Shown here piece after piece: positions 1-11,517 of a stretch of DNA of 64,000 bases; position 1 is the first letter of the stretch; the number at the start of each line of letters is the position of its first letter. Both the position numbers and the translations under genes were made by a program. The notes below the pieces were generated by a model that was given only the letters and a program-made list of their open reading frames with translations, searched no databases and was not told the DNA's origin. Source of the stretch: Wyeomyia smithii (lineage: Eukaryota > Arthropoda > Insecta > Diptera > Culicidae); assembly GCF_029784165.1 (NCBI RefSeq), contig NC_073695.1:91767902-91831901 (forward strand), in the 5' to 3' direction.

Positions 1-1007
1 CAGTAGATCAAAGGGGCTCAAAGTAAAGGGAGTCGGATCTTTTTAAGCATGGCCGCGTAAGAACGCTTAGAACTTCGCTTCAAAAACATTTCTCAGCATC
101 TCTGCTGCAGGAATTCTCGTCATGGTTCTTTTCACATTTGTCACAATGTGTCTTACTGTAGCAGTAAGCAGCTGTGCAAATCAGGCAAACGTAATTCGAA
201 ATGAGTCTAACGGAGTGTACACTTCAAAGCCACCACCGAGCGACACAGACATTGATTTTTAAAATACACTCCACAGACAGACTGAAATCGGTTATGACAT
301 CATCAAATCATTGACCATGACACACAGTTAATTTGACCTGACTTTTGAAACTTCCGTCACAGCCTTGAACCGTGACGTAAGGTCTTTCAAGACTTGCACA
401 ATGATTTGGGCCGAATGTAAACAACTAGTGGACCCGCTGATCCGTCCGGGTAAAACCTAACACGAGGGAAAAATACTGCGAAGACAGAAGAGGGACTGTG
501 TCGGGAAGGTTTAGCGACATAGGATCGAGAGGGAGGGGATCTTTATCCAGAAACACGTACCTCCTTTCTTTTCCTTCCTTGTAATTAATCAAATTTCCCT
601 GTAGCTCGTCTTCTTCAAAACACAGCAGTGGATACCGCAACGGGCAGTGATGATCAGCAACACTGGAAACCGAAGCCTTAATCACATGATATATCACTTG
701 TCTGTATTCAGAACAAACAATACAGGATGAATCGAGCTAGCAATGCCAGTTATATAATAATGTTTTATCTGGGTTAAATTGCTTAAAAAAACGCAGACTC
801 AAAAAAAGATGCATGTACTTGTATTAATGCAAGATTTCAAAAAATTATAATCTGATTGGAGCTAACTTTTGCGTATATGACTAACTATTTGTAATCTTAA
901 ACTGTAACCCGTAGTTTCCCTGATGACAAGGAAATATTTCTTCGATACGCGATCTTATATGAAGAACAGTTGAATTTTAAAGCAACTGCCATCATTGGAA
1001 CCTTCAA
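1..1007. other. Unassigned non-coding DNA
   Basis: No reading frame, inverted repeat or known family could be supported here. The only longer open frame, a 90-codon frame on the minus strand at 425-697, shows no recognisable domain. Confidence 0.4.
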
Positions 1008-1645
1008 AATCATCCTAACAAAAATAAGTCCCTCTTATAATAAAACTGGTCTGAGTAACGTATAATAGTTCTCTTCAAGGAATTGTGATTATGGCACGCT
1101 CTTGGCTGGAGGAACGAGGTATCGATAAGACTCTTTCCTCTTGACAAAAAGTTCTACTCATAATAAAACTGACCAGAGGTAAAGCATCAAGTACCTCTTC
1201 AGGGAATTGTAATTATGACGCGGTAGGAGGAGGAACGATGTTTCGATAAAACTCCTTCCTCTTGACAAAATAAGTCTTTCTTATAATAAAACTGATCATA
1301 GGAATATTTATCCTCTCCAGGGAATTGTAATTGTCGATATTGGCACGGGGAACGAAGTTTCGATAAGACTCCTTCCTTTTGACATAATAAGTCCCTCTTA
1401 GAATAAACTTGGCCAGAGAAGAACGTTAGGTTCAATCTCACTCCAGGGAATTATAATTTGGCGATTTTGGTAGGATAGAAAGAGGCTCGGTATCGTAGGG
1501 CAGTAAGCTTGCAACGGAAGGGTAAAATCTCACACACAAGCACGGATATAAATGAAAAGCGTACTTCAATAGTGATACTGGCCAATAATATGAAGTGCGG
1601 AATACAGAAAACACCTGGGCAATATCACAATAGATCAAATGTCTC
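1008..1645 (+). repeat. Element with four ~120-bp tandem repeats, copy 1
   Basis: Four head-to-tail units begin near 1022, 1145, 1266 and 1384. Each carries a 'aagtcc/t...cttataataaa' block, then 'cagggaattgtaatt', then 'gaggaacga.gtttcgataa' and 'cttcctcttgac', with 75-85% similarity by eye. The same four-unit structure recurs at 61625-62167, so this is a dispersed element and not a local satellite. Copy 2 has a tRNA-like head in front of the repeats; this copy starts at the repeats and is probably 5' truncated. The segment around 1541-1587 matches both flanks of the element inserted in copy 2, so it is the empty version of that site. The right boundary is uncertain. The family is not recognised. 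Confidence 0.6.
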
Positions 1646-4600
1646 TGGTCGCAGTGATGAGTTCACACAGAGGAAAAAAAAATAACTCGACCTATAACAG
1701 CACGGTGAAAGTTCCTTTACGGAAACGGTGAAACTTACAAGCAGGAATAACAAATAAACGGAACACATTATTCATAAAATGCCACAATATTTGATAGATT
1801 GTTGTCATTGTTAGTTACACCCATAGAGTTCCATTACTTAACGCTTAGACATGGCTTGGCTGGATTTGTCACATCATGGTTTTAAGTTTAGTGTATGCGG
1901 TGTAGAAGCAGCTAGTTCTTTTCAGTAGACTGCACAAAGTGGAGTAACTTTTTTTATCTGCTTTCGTAATCCTACAGCATTGCACTGTTGCCTGATCATA
2001 CCAGTGAGCTCCACCAAATCCACAGAGCAGCGCCACGGGTTGGTATATTGCCTCTGCACTCGCTGTATATTTTCATTGCGCTTCATGCGTAATCAGAAAG
2101 AGTGCACTAACCGAAAAGCTGGTGCTGACGGAAACGAGAAATTGTTTAGCAGAACAATATAACGATTAGAAAAAACTGGCAAATCAAGGCGATTATTCGA
2201 AACACGTACATAGGTTTCATACAGGCGTACCGCGTAGAGTCAAATATGATACGCGACGATATGTGAAAATATTGAAGCAGCACCGAACTATCGTATGACT
2301 GAAGGAGCGATTGACATTACCGATTTTTTTTTAGTTTTATCTAATTACAGTTGATTTGTAGTCGGCTGCATTTTCCCAAACTGAAGATTTAAAGTGTAAA
2401 CTGTTCCAAGTCATCCGTCCCGTAAAAAAACGCTATCGCCTAAAAGCATAAGCTGTACTGACTTGGCCTTCGTTGTCCTGTTGACAGTGAAAAGGAAATA
2501 GTGATAGCTATTGCTATAAATTACTGAATGTGACATCATTTGTGACCTGGTCGGAAGGAAGTAAAGCTTTCCAACAAGCAGCCGCGTTAGTTTGACCGAC
2601 GTTGACTGTTCTAAGTCGCCAGCAGCCGGCCACATTCGCTCGTACATGCCAGCGTATAACTATGCTACACATGGGTGGAGATGCGTACGATACCGAACGG
2701 AGCATGGCAATTTATTGGACATATATGGCCACTCTTAGGCAGTGCAGAACATGCCAACGTTACGTTAACTGGCGTAAATAATGGAACCGTCTTTTTGGTA
2801 ATCGAACGTAGAAAATGGTGCGTAGTATTAACTGTTTGTCATTCAGGATAATAGAGAACAATAGTCGGCGAAAAATGTTATACAGCTATTTTTCAGTTTT
2901 TACAATGCATCACCATTTGGAAGCTAAACATTTGGAAGTAGAACAACGAAAAAAACTTTTCCTCAAATTTTCTTACAGATAATAAATGTTCAAAAATGAA
3001 TTTATTATACAATCTTTTGAGAGTGTTATGATCAGGGACATGTTTTCTTAACAAACTACAAATAATTACAAATCTACGTTAGTCAAATCTATAAGTCCGA
3101 TGCCAATCGCACATTTGTTAAAAGATTGCAGCAAAGCTAACAAAATACAAATCTATTTATAATAGAATACAAATTTTGCAAATCCTTCGGGGCGTCGATT
3201 CTTCTCCACCTTCTGTATCCTTGGTCAATACTGTTTACAGAGCCACTTTTCCTTGCTCGTGTTCTATTAAAAGCCCACTCGGATATAGATATATTTTCCT
3301 TACAACGCAGTGACGAAGGTCTACATTCGCACTGATTCTACACACTACTTTTGACATCCACTAAGCTCGGCAAGCCAAAAATAGACGAAAAAATATGGCT
3401 TTAACGAGCACCACATGGATAAGGAAAACCACTTCTAGTGCTAGGTCTGATATGAAAAAAATCTATTCTCTGTAAGACACCCCGCGTCTTCACTGACTAT
3501 ACTTGAGTAACTCGTTGCAGCCTGAAAGCGTGCACCAGTGGAGTTTGAATTCTCTACGAGAAAAAAAAATGCAAATCAACCCAAGGGTCGACCATCGTTC
3601 GCAATTTACGAGCGCTTAGGAATAGCAAACTTTTCAAATGTCAGTGCAGCACAGCACCACGTGCGTTTGATCCTTTAGCATAGTATGCACAACAAAACAC
3701 GGGAAATGAGAGCGTCTTTACGGAAGTGTTTTCAAAGAATAGTTCATAATAAGTGTTCGCATTCGAATGAAAGCTGTTACGGCTTGGGCTAGAATATGAA
3801 ATGTACATCAGTGGAGTGCCACTCAAGCTTACTAAATAGTAGGTACTTGGCAAAAAGTAGCTTTTCGAGTTATTTGATTGATACTTCTATTTGAGAGCTT
3901 AGCGCAGCGGATTCCCGTTGCAAGCTGCTCCAATGATCATTATTTTATAGGTACCGATATAATGACATGCAAACCACCACGGTATGTAACCAGTCGCGTC
4001 TAATCAGATATAACTATAAATAAACCAGAAGTAGATCGAGTACCCATGTATAACACATAGGTAACATAGATATAATCGGATATTGATAAACTTATTGCGT
4101 TTTCGTTTAGTTGAAGCCGATGTTTCGGTTTTATCCGGAAACCGTATTGTATTGTTATTCGGTAAATTATGAGATAAGTGAACTGTTCTTCAGTTCTATT
4201 ATATACGTTTTTTTCTTGCATTATAAACCTGGCAATTTGGAGACCTGTTTTTGTATCTGAGCTTCTGAGGATACATTACCTAATTCAACAAATTAATCGA
4301 ATGTGAAATATTCAACCAGCTAAAGTTAATTACTCGATTTTCACAAATGTGTTAAACATTTCATCAAATGACCCCAATGTGGAAATATTATTTTCAAAAC
4401 AGGTGAACTCATGTTGATTTATTACACGCCAACTTCATTACATGCATTTTAGGTGGTCTCTATTCTTGTAACCACAATTAAGTCACGTTCACGATGCAAC
4501 ACCCAAACCGAGTTTGACAAATTGCATAACTCGCCAAATCCCTGTCAATAAATTTAATTGCCATGGTGATAAAACGAGATAATAGCGACATAAAACTTCA

Positions 4601-5616
4601 TGCTCGAACCCCTTTTCACTCATTCGCTTCCTCGTTTGGTGCCATTTTGACGGGCGTTGTTATACAACCGAAAAAATGCTAACATTGCAGCATCCAGCCA
4701 CATAAACTTTAAATGTTTTCTCTCGTGCAGAGTACAACACTTCATAGCTTGTGGTTCAGCCGCACCGTTAAGGAGCCCGTCACGTTTTCGTCCTTGCACT
4801 TCTCTATCGGTTAGGTTTTCTTTTTTGTGTAGAATTAACGGAAAAATTATGGTGTCTCGCGTTCTTCCGTACTCCTGGTGGAGCTTACTTATATTTAGTT
4901 CGCTCATTTTTCACCCACCACCACGGGGCTAACAACGGTAATGAAGAAGCAGCGCTTTATGGACCACCGTAATCGCATTTTTCAACTTGCGAATTCGGGC
5001 AATTTCGGTCGCTCAAGAGCACTGTCATTAAAAAGAACATTTTTTGTCATTAGGGAAGATTATTCATTAGTGACGTTGGAAAACGTTGGAGTTAACTAGA
5101 AGGAACTGCAAACCTGGAATTGAAATTTTTAATATATGGGGTGATTTTTCGAGTCACCAATGACTGTCTTTCAACTTTGGAAACCATTATTCATAATCGA
5201 AATAGGCATTTAAACATTTTTAACATGTTTTTGGGCATAAATTTTAACATTTTTGTCTTAGACATCAAATTCAGTATCCTGAAATATTTAGTCAGTGAAA
5301 GTACGATTCTTTTATTATTTGTTATTATAAGTCATACTTTATCATACTATTTCAAATTAGGTCGATCGAATCAATTCATTTCTTCGTGGTAACGAATGCG
5401 TTGAAAAAATGGACTTTTTTCGGATTGTGGTAAAAAAATAACTAAGATAGATAATTAAGTTTGATAAATTTCACATGGAAGGTTATTATGTTAGCTTACT
5501 CACAAAACAATTCTACGCTCTTTCGTGCAGCCTTCCGGCAGTTAACCAGAACATACGCCATGACGGACAAAAACATGCGTGCAGGCAGGTTTTGTGTTGT
5601 TTCTTGGTTTAATTTA
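1646..5616. other. Unassigned AT-rich DNA
   Basis: Several 60-95 codon frames occur on both strands, but none shows a domain, and they overlap each other on opposite strands. The best looking is a minus-strand frame at 4620-4907 beginning at an ATG. It is hydrophilic with no family resemblance I can name, and an equally long plus-strand frame overlaps it. I see no inverted-repeat element with convincing ends. Confidence 0.35.
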
Positions 5617-6560
5617 TCAATTCCACCTAACAAAATTGTAGGAATAGATCTTACGCTTCAAGTTTGCCCGGAAATCTTCGATGAGGCGCAACTTGGAGAC
5701 GTTGGGCGGGTTCGCCAACTGATATACCACATCGATATTCAGCCGCTGCATTTCCTCCAACGATCGCTTCGAGTAGTTGACCGACACCAGATCTGGCCAG
5801 AACACCGCTTCTTCCACCGGTAGGCACTTCGTACTATGAATTTCCTCGTTCACGGCCAGTCCGGAGCGAAAGAATAGCAGCTTTGACATCCCCTTCTCGC
5901 TGATTGTCAGCCACAGCAACTCCTTCTTGGGGAACTTAGTTTGTGAAATAAACTTCACCTCGGTGCTCACTTTCTTCTTGGTAGAAGCAAATTACGAAGT
6001 CTCCTGCCAGTCGTTGCCACCCAGGGTGCGATAGGTTTATCACCATCACCACCGCCACGTCGTGGTTCGCCGGGAAAATCGACTTGATCATCTTATTCAT
6101 GCACTGCCGCTGCGTCATTGCCTGCAGCTCCGAAACTAGCGGACGGGACTGCTGCTTCCTGACATGTATGTCCATGTACGTCAGGTACTTTTCCAGTGTT
6201 TGGCCGGTTGCACCGACCTCAGGGGCGAGCGCACGCAGCGATGTAGCCACTTTTATCTCGGTCTTCCTCTTCAGTATCCTTTGGAGCTGCTTTTCGCTCA
6301 AGGTCGTCGGCCGTCCGGAACCGGGCTGTCTTTCATTGCTCTGATTGTTGTCCAATAGTGCCAAGATGTTGTAAATGCCGGAACGGACGTATCCAGTGTT
6401 CACGAACTGCTGCACGATGTCTTTCTTCTACGCGACGGGGTACCGTTCTTTGAACGAGCACACTTATGAACGGAACAGCTTCACTGTTTTCGCCATCACG
6501 ATTAGAGTTCGACTGATAGAGTTGTCAATTTTTTTCTGCTGACTCATGGCACATCTGTTC
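5617..6560 (-). pseudogene. ITmD37E (Tc1/mariner superfamily) transposase, broken
   Basis: The protein would cut and paste its own DNA through a DDE catalytic triad. Reading the minus strand, the N-terminal helix-turn-helix part is in 5936-6415 (GSGRPTTLSEKQLQRIL linker, then an RALAPEVGATGQTLEKYL helix region) and the C-terminal catalytic part is in 5617-5970. The second acid lies in FWPDL and the final Glu in RLIEDF, with exactly 37 residues between them, which defines the D37E family. The gene is dead: the first catalytic Asp region near 6000-6050 is a string of stops and frameshifts, and the N-terminus near 6430-6500 is out of frame. A deleted relative lies in the opposite orientation at 13541-13949. 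The promoter-proximal part was separated by the insertion at 6561-7668. Confidence 0.85.
6549..6560. repeat. 12-bp target-site duplication, left copy
   Basis: GCACATCTGTTC here is repeated exactly at 7669-7680. The two copies flank a 1108-bp insertion. Without it, the ITmD37E 5' leader reads through in register with the leader of the copy at 13541-13949. Confidence 0.75.
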
Positions 6561-7668
6561 AACTGAAGAACCAAAAACAAGACAAAATCTCTTTATTTTA
6601 AGTATCGACATCTAGCGGTGGAGAGAACGCATTTCACAATCTAAATTCCATTACGCTTAATTTCCATTCATTCAACAAAAGGACTGTATGAGCTCTCGCC
6701 GCTTTTTAATCGAGAGAATCCTTTGTTCTCCCCGGTACTGGTATAGCGAGGGTGCCTTTTCATGATAAACGTACAGTGCCACCCGCATACGTGCAACGGT
6801 TTTTATGTAGATATATTTTTAATGAATTTCATTGTTGCCCAAGTTGACAACTGAATATCTTGACTAACGACAATCATATTTTCACATTGTACCTAATGTC
6901 GTAAGCAGTGCTGGTACAGCGCGTCTGATATGCATTTCTAGCAATGTTAGGTATAAAAAACGGTACGAGAAAAAAATATTGTCGTTGATCGACAAATTCG
7001 GTTTCCAAGTCCAACGATAATGATCAAGTAAATCAACTAACAGGTCAAAATAGTTTTAACAGTCATGAGGTGTACGATCCAAGAAAATTTGTCAGACAAT
7101 CTTTGAATGGTTGAAATATTTTTAGTTTAATTTATTTTATTGACGTTGATTGTGAATTCTAGAGAAACATTTCAGAAGGTCCTATCTGCTTTGATCGATT
7201 TTTGATCGATCACTTTCATTCAACCACCACAACTTATTGAACACCTTTCATAACACGTTATTTGTACAAGTTGATAGCGGTGGGATCACTCTAGCCTTCT
7301 GAACGGAAACCACGCTTGGGAAAGTTACTAAAGCTGAACCATTACCAGAATAAAAAGGCGCTTCGGAAAAACGATGAAAGCAGATAGGACTTTTTGAAAT
7401 GTTTATCTAGAATTGTTACTGAATTTCCACTTTAAAGATCTCTTGAATGCTCTGTCTCTGTCTTAACTTGATTTTGATAGATTCAACTATTCAAGATCAC
7501 CTTTTTGCCTAGTCATTAAAGCAAAAAAAAAATAGTTTTTTGGTGCATGTTCAAACTATTGGAGCGAACTGTTCGAACGATGCACTGTAAAATCAATGTA
7601 GGATGGAACAGCAAAAAATGAATGCGAAAGCTTGGGCACCGATTTGCTGCAGAGTTTGGTTCGAAGTT
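6561..7668. mobile_element. 1.1-kb insertion inside the ITmD37E leader
   Basis: The segment is bounded by a perfect 12-bp direct repeat (6549-6560 and 7669-7680) and splits two pieces that are contiguous in the related copy at 13.5 kb. A duplication of 12 bp is typical of target-primed retrotransposition, but I find no reverse transcriptase, tRNA promoter or poly(A) tail, so the class is open. It contains its own nested MITE at 7154-7415, so this insertion is older than that MITE. Open frames inside are short and show no domain. Confidence 0.55.
7154..7415. mobile_element. MITE with 44-bp terminal inverted repeats
   Basis: The left end at 7154-7197 (starting gaattctagagaaacattt) and the right end at 7372-7415 are reverse complements with about 5 mismatches in 44. 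Element length is 262 bp with no coding capacity. The superfamily cannot be told from the ends. Confidence 0.8.
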
Positions 7669-7770
7669 GCACATCTGTTCTGTGCTCATGGGTCAATATG
7701 ATTGATGCTGCACGTGTAGTTTTGACAGGGCGTGTAAAGGTAAACCTATTAAAAATCGGCAATTTTTGTC
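7669..7770 (-). mobile_element. Detached 5' end of the ITmD37E element
   Basis: This stretch matches, in reverse complement, the leader of the second ITmD37E copy around 13545-13625. It includes the blocks 'gattgatgctg', 'gtgtaaaggtaaa' and 'aaaatcggca'. It is the outer end of the transposon whose coding part lies at 5617-6560. Confidence 0.7.
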
Positions 7771-8148
7771 CATTTTATAAACGCATACGTTACTCCACAA
7801 TATTATTGTAAATCGTTATAATTTAAAGTCCATTGTGTTTTGTTTTAATCGTCGGAAGATATATAGTTTGCTTGTTATACTATATTGAAAAATTCACCAA
7901 TTGTTGAACGATACTAAATATTACTGGTTATCAACCATGAACAACGAGAATGATGAAAATTCTCGTTTACGATTTTCAACATCAAATTTATTTACAACAT
8001 TTTCAATATTAAATTTATTTACAGTTTTAGATCATGTGGGTTACAATATTTTTTTACTAAAAGTTTTAAGACACAAAAAACATTCAAAATCTACTATAGT
8101 CTCAAGTAGCACGCCATCCTTAGATAAACATTTATAAATCACTGCTTA

Positions 8149-8309
8149 GGGGCCATCCACATACCACGTGGACAGATTTTGAACTATTTCAACCCCCCGT
8201 GGACAACCGCTCATATTAATTCTAAAAATTTTGTATGAACCGTGGACATTTTACTTACGCAAACCCCCCCTCCCTCCACAAGCTGTCCACGTGGTATGTG
8301 GATGGCCCC
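8149..8309. mobile_element. PIF/Harbinger-type MITE, 161 bp
   Basis: The ends are GGGGCCATCCACATACCACG and its reverse complement, about 26 bp and nearly perfect. They are flanked on both sides by TTA (8146-8148 and 8310-8312), the 3-bp duplication expected of PIF/Harbinger. The interior is a low-complexity C-rich spacer. A decayed relative sits at about 58944-59097. Its right edge served as target for the next element. Confidence 0.85.
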
Positions 8310-8313
8310 TTAC

Positions 8314-8802
8314 TAGGGCGCCAATCATCGTATGGAAAAAAAGTGACCAGAAAATTTAAAAAAAAAACCCCTATACAAAATGTTCACCTGCTCGAAAAAA
8401 CACCCTGTGCCAAATTTCAGCTCAATCGGACTAAAAATGGGGTGGCGCAAAGCGATTGAAGTTTGGCTTTTTTGAAAACCGAAAAATCACCCAAGGTTCT
8501 GATGCCAAATGACTTAAAAACGCATGAAACGTCGAGAATTGGTGTCATCTGAAAAATTTTTTTTTTTGCAAAAATTTACTCTCTGGGACTTAGTCGTTTT
8601 TTTAATTGTGGTAGGCGGAGTTCAAAATGTTTAGAATTTATCTTTTGAAATTGATCACTAGTCTCTCGAAATAGCTTATATAATGATATACACTATAACT
8701 AGCATCGAATACTTTATGTTCTATTAGGGTGGTTCATTTATTCGACATAGGGTGGTTCATAATATTGTGTAAAAATGAATATAAAATGGAAAAAATCACT
8801 TT
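8314..8802 (+). repeat. Left arm of the foldback-like element
   Basis: Pairs with 10180-10687. Recognisable matched blocks are 'ggggtggcgcaaagcgattg' near 8440, 'gaaacgtcgagaattggtgt' near 8527 and 'tagtctctcgaaatagctt' near 8660. Confidence 0.85.
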
Positions 8803-10179
8803 TCACTGAATACCAATAGAAAAATTCCTAAAAATATAATATTTGTTATATCATTGTCGTTAGTGGCAATGTTGAATTGGAAAAATTATAAGTAAAATGG
8901 CAAAATATTACAAAACAAATTTACAAAATGTATCAAACTACTCTGTGCAAAAAAAAATTATCTCAACCAAAATTAAGATTGTGTCTCGTGGAAAATGTTG
9001 AATGCCTTCATGTCATTTGCAATATCACACACGGGTGGTACATGGAATTTTAATATTTGAAAAATGTTTTCGATTCCAAGTGTCTTAAACTTTAAAATGA
9101 AACGGTGGAAACTGATGGAATATGTTATATTACTTTGTTTGAAAAATCTACTCTCTAAGACACTAGCACTCGTCTTTCGAATGTTGTACCAGACAATTTA
9201 TTCGTTTTATTTACCACAATAATGTCCTTTGCCAACACTTGATTGAACACACAGTGCTCTGGCATATAAAATCGGACAAAAGACTGTATCTATGTTATTC
9301 AGTGACAATGAGAGTATAGGAATCTCAATCAGATAGGCAACACAAATGACTCGTTCTTTCTGGGTTTGCGTCGTTTTGACAGTTCGACCATACATTTTCT
9401 GTCAAGTTTACATCATCAGAACGTGAACGTGCCGGTGTGCGGTGTGACATCTTCGGCAAAGTTGTAGATAATAGTTTTGTTTTTCAAAAAAATATACCCT
9501 CTAAAAACAAATTACTAATTTAAAAAAAATAAAAGAAAGTTATAGATTAATTATCGAAAACAGCCCATTTAAAACAACTGATTTTTTTTATAAAAACTAT
9601 GAAAGTTTTCCTGAACAACGAAACCGGCCATAGAGAAACCAGAAAAAAAGTTATATTTTTTAAATTTATTTTTTTTTTGCACAGGGTACATTTTTTTGGA
9701 GGAACGAAGTTATTATTTACAACTTTGCCAGATACACTATGCCAATCAAATAAACCGTTTTGCCTGTAGAAATATTCTTGATTCCTCATAGAGTGCTCTA
9801 TTGGAAATTAAAAATATGTCTACAGTCGAACGGCTTAGTGTCTTCGGCAAAGTTGCAGATAATATTTTGTCCTTCCAAAAAAAATTTGCCTTTAAAAAAA
9901 AATTATTGAAAATAATTTTTTTTTTCAAAAAATATATTTTTTCAAAATATAACTTATTTTTCTTGATTTCTATATGATAGGAATATTGTTTCATTGGTTT
10001 GGTAATCTTTCGTAGGTTTTATTAAAAAAATCAAGTTTTTAAAAAATGAGCCCTTTTGAATAATTAATTTTTAATCTTTCTTCTAATTTTTGAACGAATA
10101 ATTTTTTGAGTGTAATTTTTTTGGTAAGACCGAATTATTACCTACAGCTTTGTCGAAGACGTCACAATAATCAAACGAA

Positions 10180-10687
10180 CCGAAGTGCTTTTTTTATTTT
10201 ATACTCATTTTTTCACAATATTATGAACCACCCTATGCCGAATAAATGAACCACCCTAATGAAACATAATGTATTCGATGCTAGTTATAGTGTATATCAT
10301 TATACAAGCTATTTCGAGAGACTAGTGATCAATTTTAAAAGATAAATTCTTAACATTTTAAACTCCGCCTTCCACAATTGAAAAAAGTCCCAGAGAGTAA
10401 ATTTTTGCAAAAAAAATTTTTTTCAGATGACACCAATTCTCGACGTTTCATGCGTTTTTAAGTCATTTGGCATCAAAAAAAAATTTCGAAAACCGAAATT
10501 TCACGTACCCCCCCCCCCTTGGGTGATTTTTCGGTTTTCAAAAAAGCCAAACTTCAATCGCTTTGCGCCACCCCATTTTAAGTCCGGTTGAGCTGAAATT
10601 TTGCACAGGGTGTTTTTTCGAGTAGGTGAACATTTTGTATAGGGTTTTTTTTTTTAATTCGAGATGACCATTTTGCCTGGCACCCTA
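10180..10687 (-). repeat. Right arm of the foldback-like element
   Basis: Reverse complement of 8314-8802 with roughly 85-90% identity by eye. It has an extra poly(C) run near 10508-10518 and other short length differences. Confidence 0.85.
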
Positions 10688-10824
10688 CCCCTTACTTATG
10701 AGGGCGTCTAAAGCACCCGTAACAGTATGTCCCATAAAAATGCGAAAATCAATACCTCAGTTTCGAATAAGTTTTTTCATAGAATATTATAAAAAAAATC
10801 ATAATTTTATTTGAGAATCGTTTA

Positions 10825-11509
10825 TTAAGGGGTTATATACCTTTTTAGTTTTCAAAAAACCGAAAAATTTTTTATTATATTATCTTCAAATACAGCATCT
10901 TGAGAACATTTTCACAAATTTTCATAAAGATCTGGGCAATAGGAAGAAAGTTAGAGCGATTTGCAGCGCGCCTCGCCACGGCCGCATAAGCTAAACTTGA
11001 AACTTTACACGCGATTATCTCGGAATTTACTCGGATTTACTTCATCTTCTTTTTTTAAATTTTCGTTATTAAATTCGCCGGCGATCGTGCAAGCGCTTTT
11101 TGAAACATACAGTTACATTTTGCCGCAAAAATTGTTTAGTGCAATTTTTAGCACTCAAAATGTGCATTTTTTGGGAAAAACGTCTCCGTTTGCCCTGAAA
11201 ACAAAATACTCATAAAAGCGATCGTTCAAGGACCCGGCACACTTCTGAACTAATGAAATAATATGAGTTTTTTGATTTTGGTTGGCCCGCTGAGTCTCTA
11301 TCAGGATCACCGCAAGCCTCTACAAAAAAATAGCCTTTCAGAGAAACGGTCATTACTCGGATAATAATTGGTATAGCTCAAAATCAAACGTATTTTTTTG
11401 TTGTTGATAAATTGTACTTTCAGAAAAATATCACTTTGATGCAATGAAAATGGTGCTATGCACTTAAAAATAAATTCAAACTTCCCTCATTTTTCTCGAC
11501 CAAAAAGGT
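10825..11509 (-). mobile_element. TTAA-flanked MITE, copy 1 (right end lost)
   Basis: The left end, TTAA then GGGGTTATATACCTTTTT, is identical to the end of the intact copy at 50032-50586, and the body is homologous in opposite orientation. This copy carries about 150 bp more in the region 10935-11085. The match stops at 'ctcgaccaaaaaggt' near 11509; the last 15 bp of the inverted repeat and the TTAA are missing. The maT-like element starts 9 bp further on, so its insertion or a later deletion probably removed the end. Confidence 0.75.
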
Positions 11510-11517
11510 CGAGAGCA

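Larger units (their letters stand above)
8314..10687. mobile_element. Long-inverted-repeat (foldback-like) element with 8-bp TSD
   Basis: The two arms, about 490 bp (8314-8802) and 508 bp (10180-10687), are reverse complements over nearly their whole length; tips read TAGGGCGCCA and TAGGGTGCCA. A perfect 8-bp duplication, CCCCTTAC, lies immediately outside both tips (8306-8313 and 10688-10695). Eight-base duplications and TAGGG-type tips fit the hAT superfamily, but there is no transposase; the 1.4-kb interior is AT-rich. The interior repeats an 'actttgccgaagac' motif on either strand (near 9450, 9840 and 10145), which also occurs at about 27825, so the interior belongs to a dispersed family. 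Inner arm ends carry a doubled 'agggtggttca' motif at 8734-8757 and its complement near 10215-10255. Confidence 0.85.

Noticed and set aside
4620..4907. 95-codon minus-strand frame with ATG
   Set aside because: A plus-strand frame of equal length overlaps it, and neither resembles a known protein.
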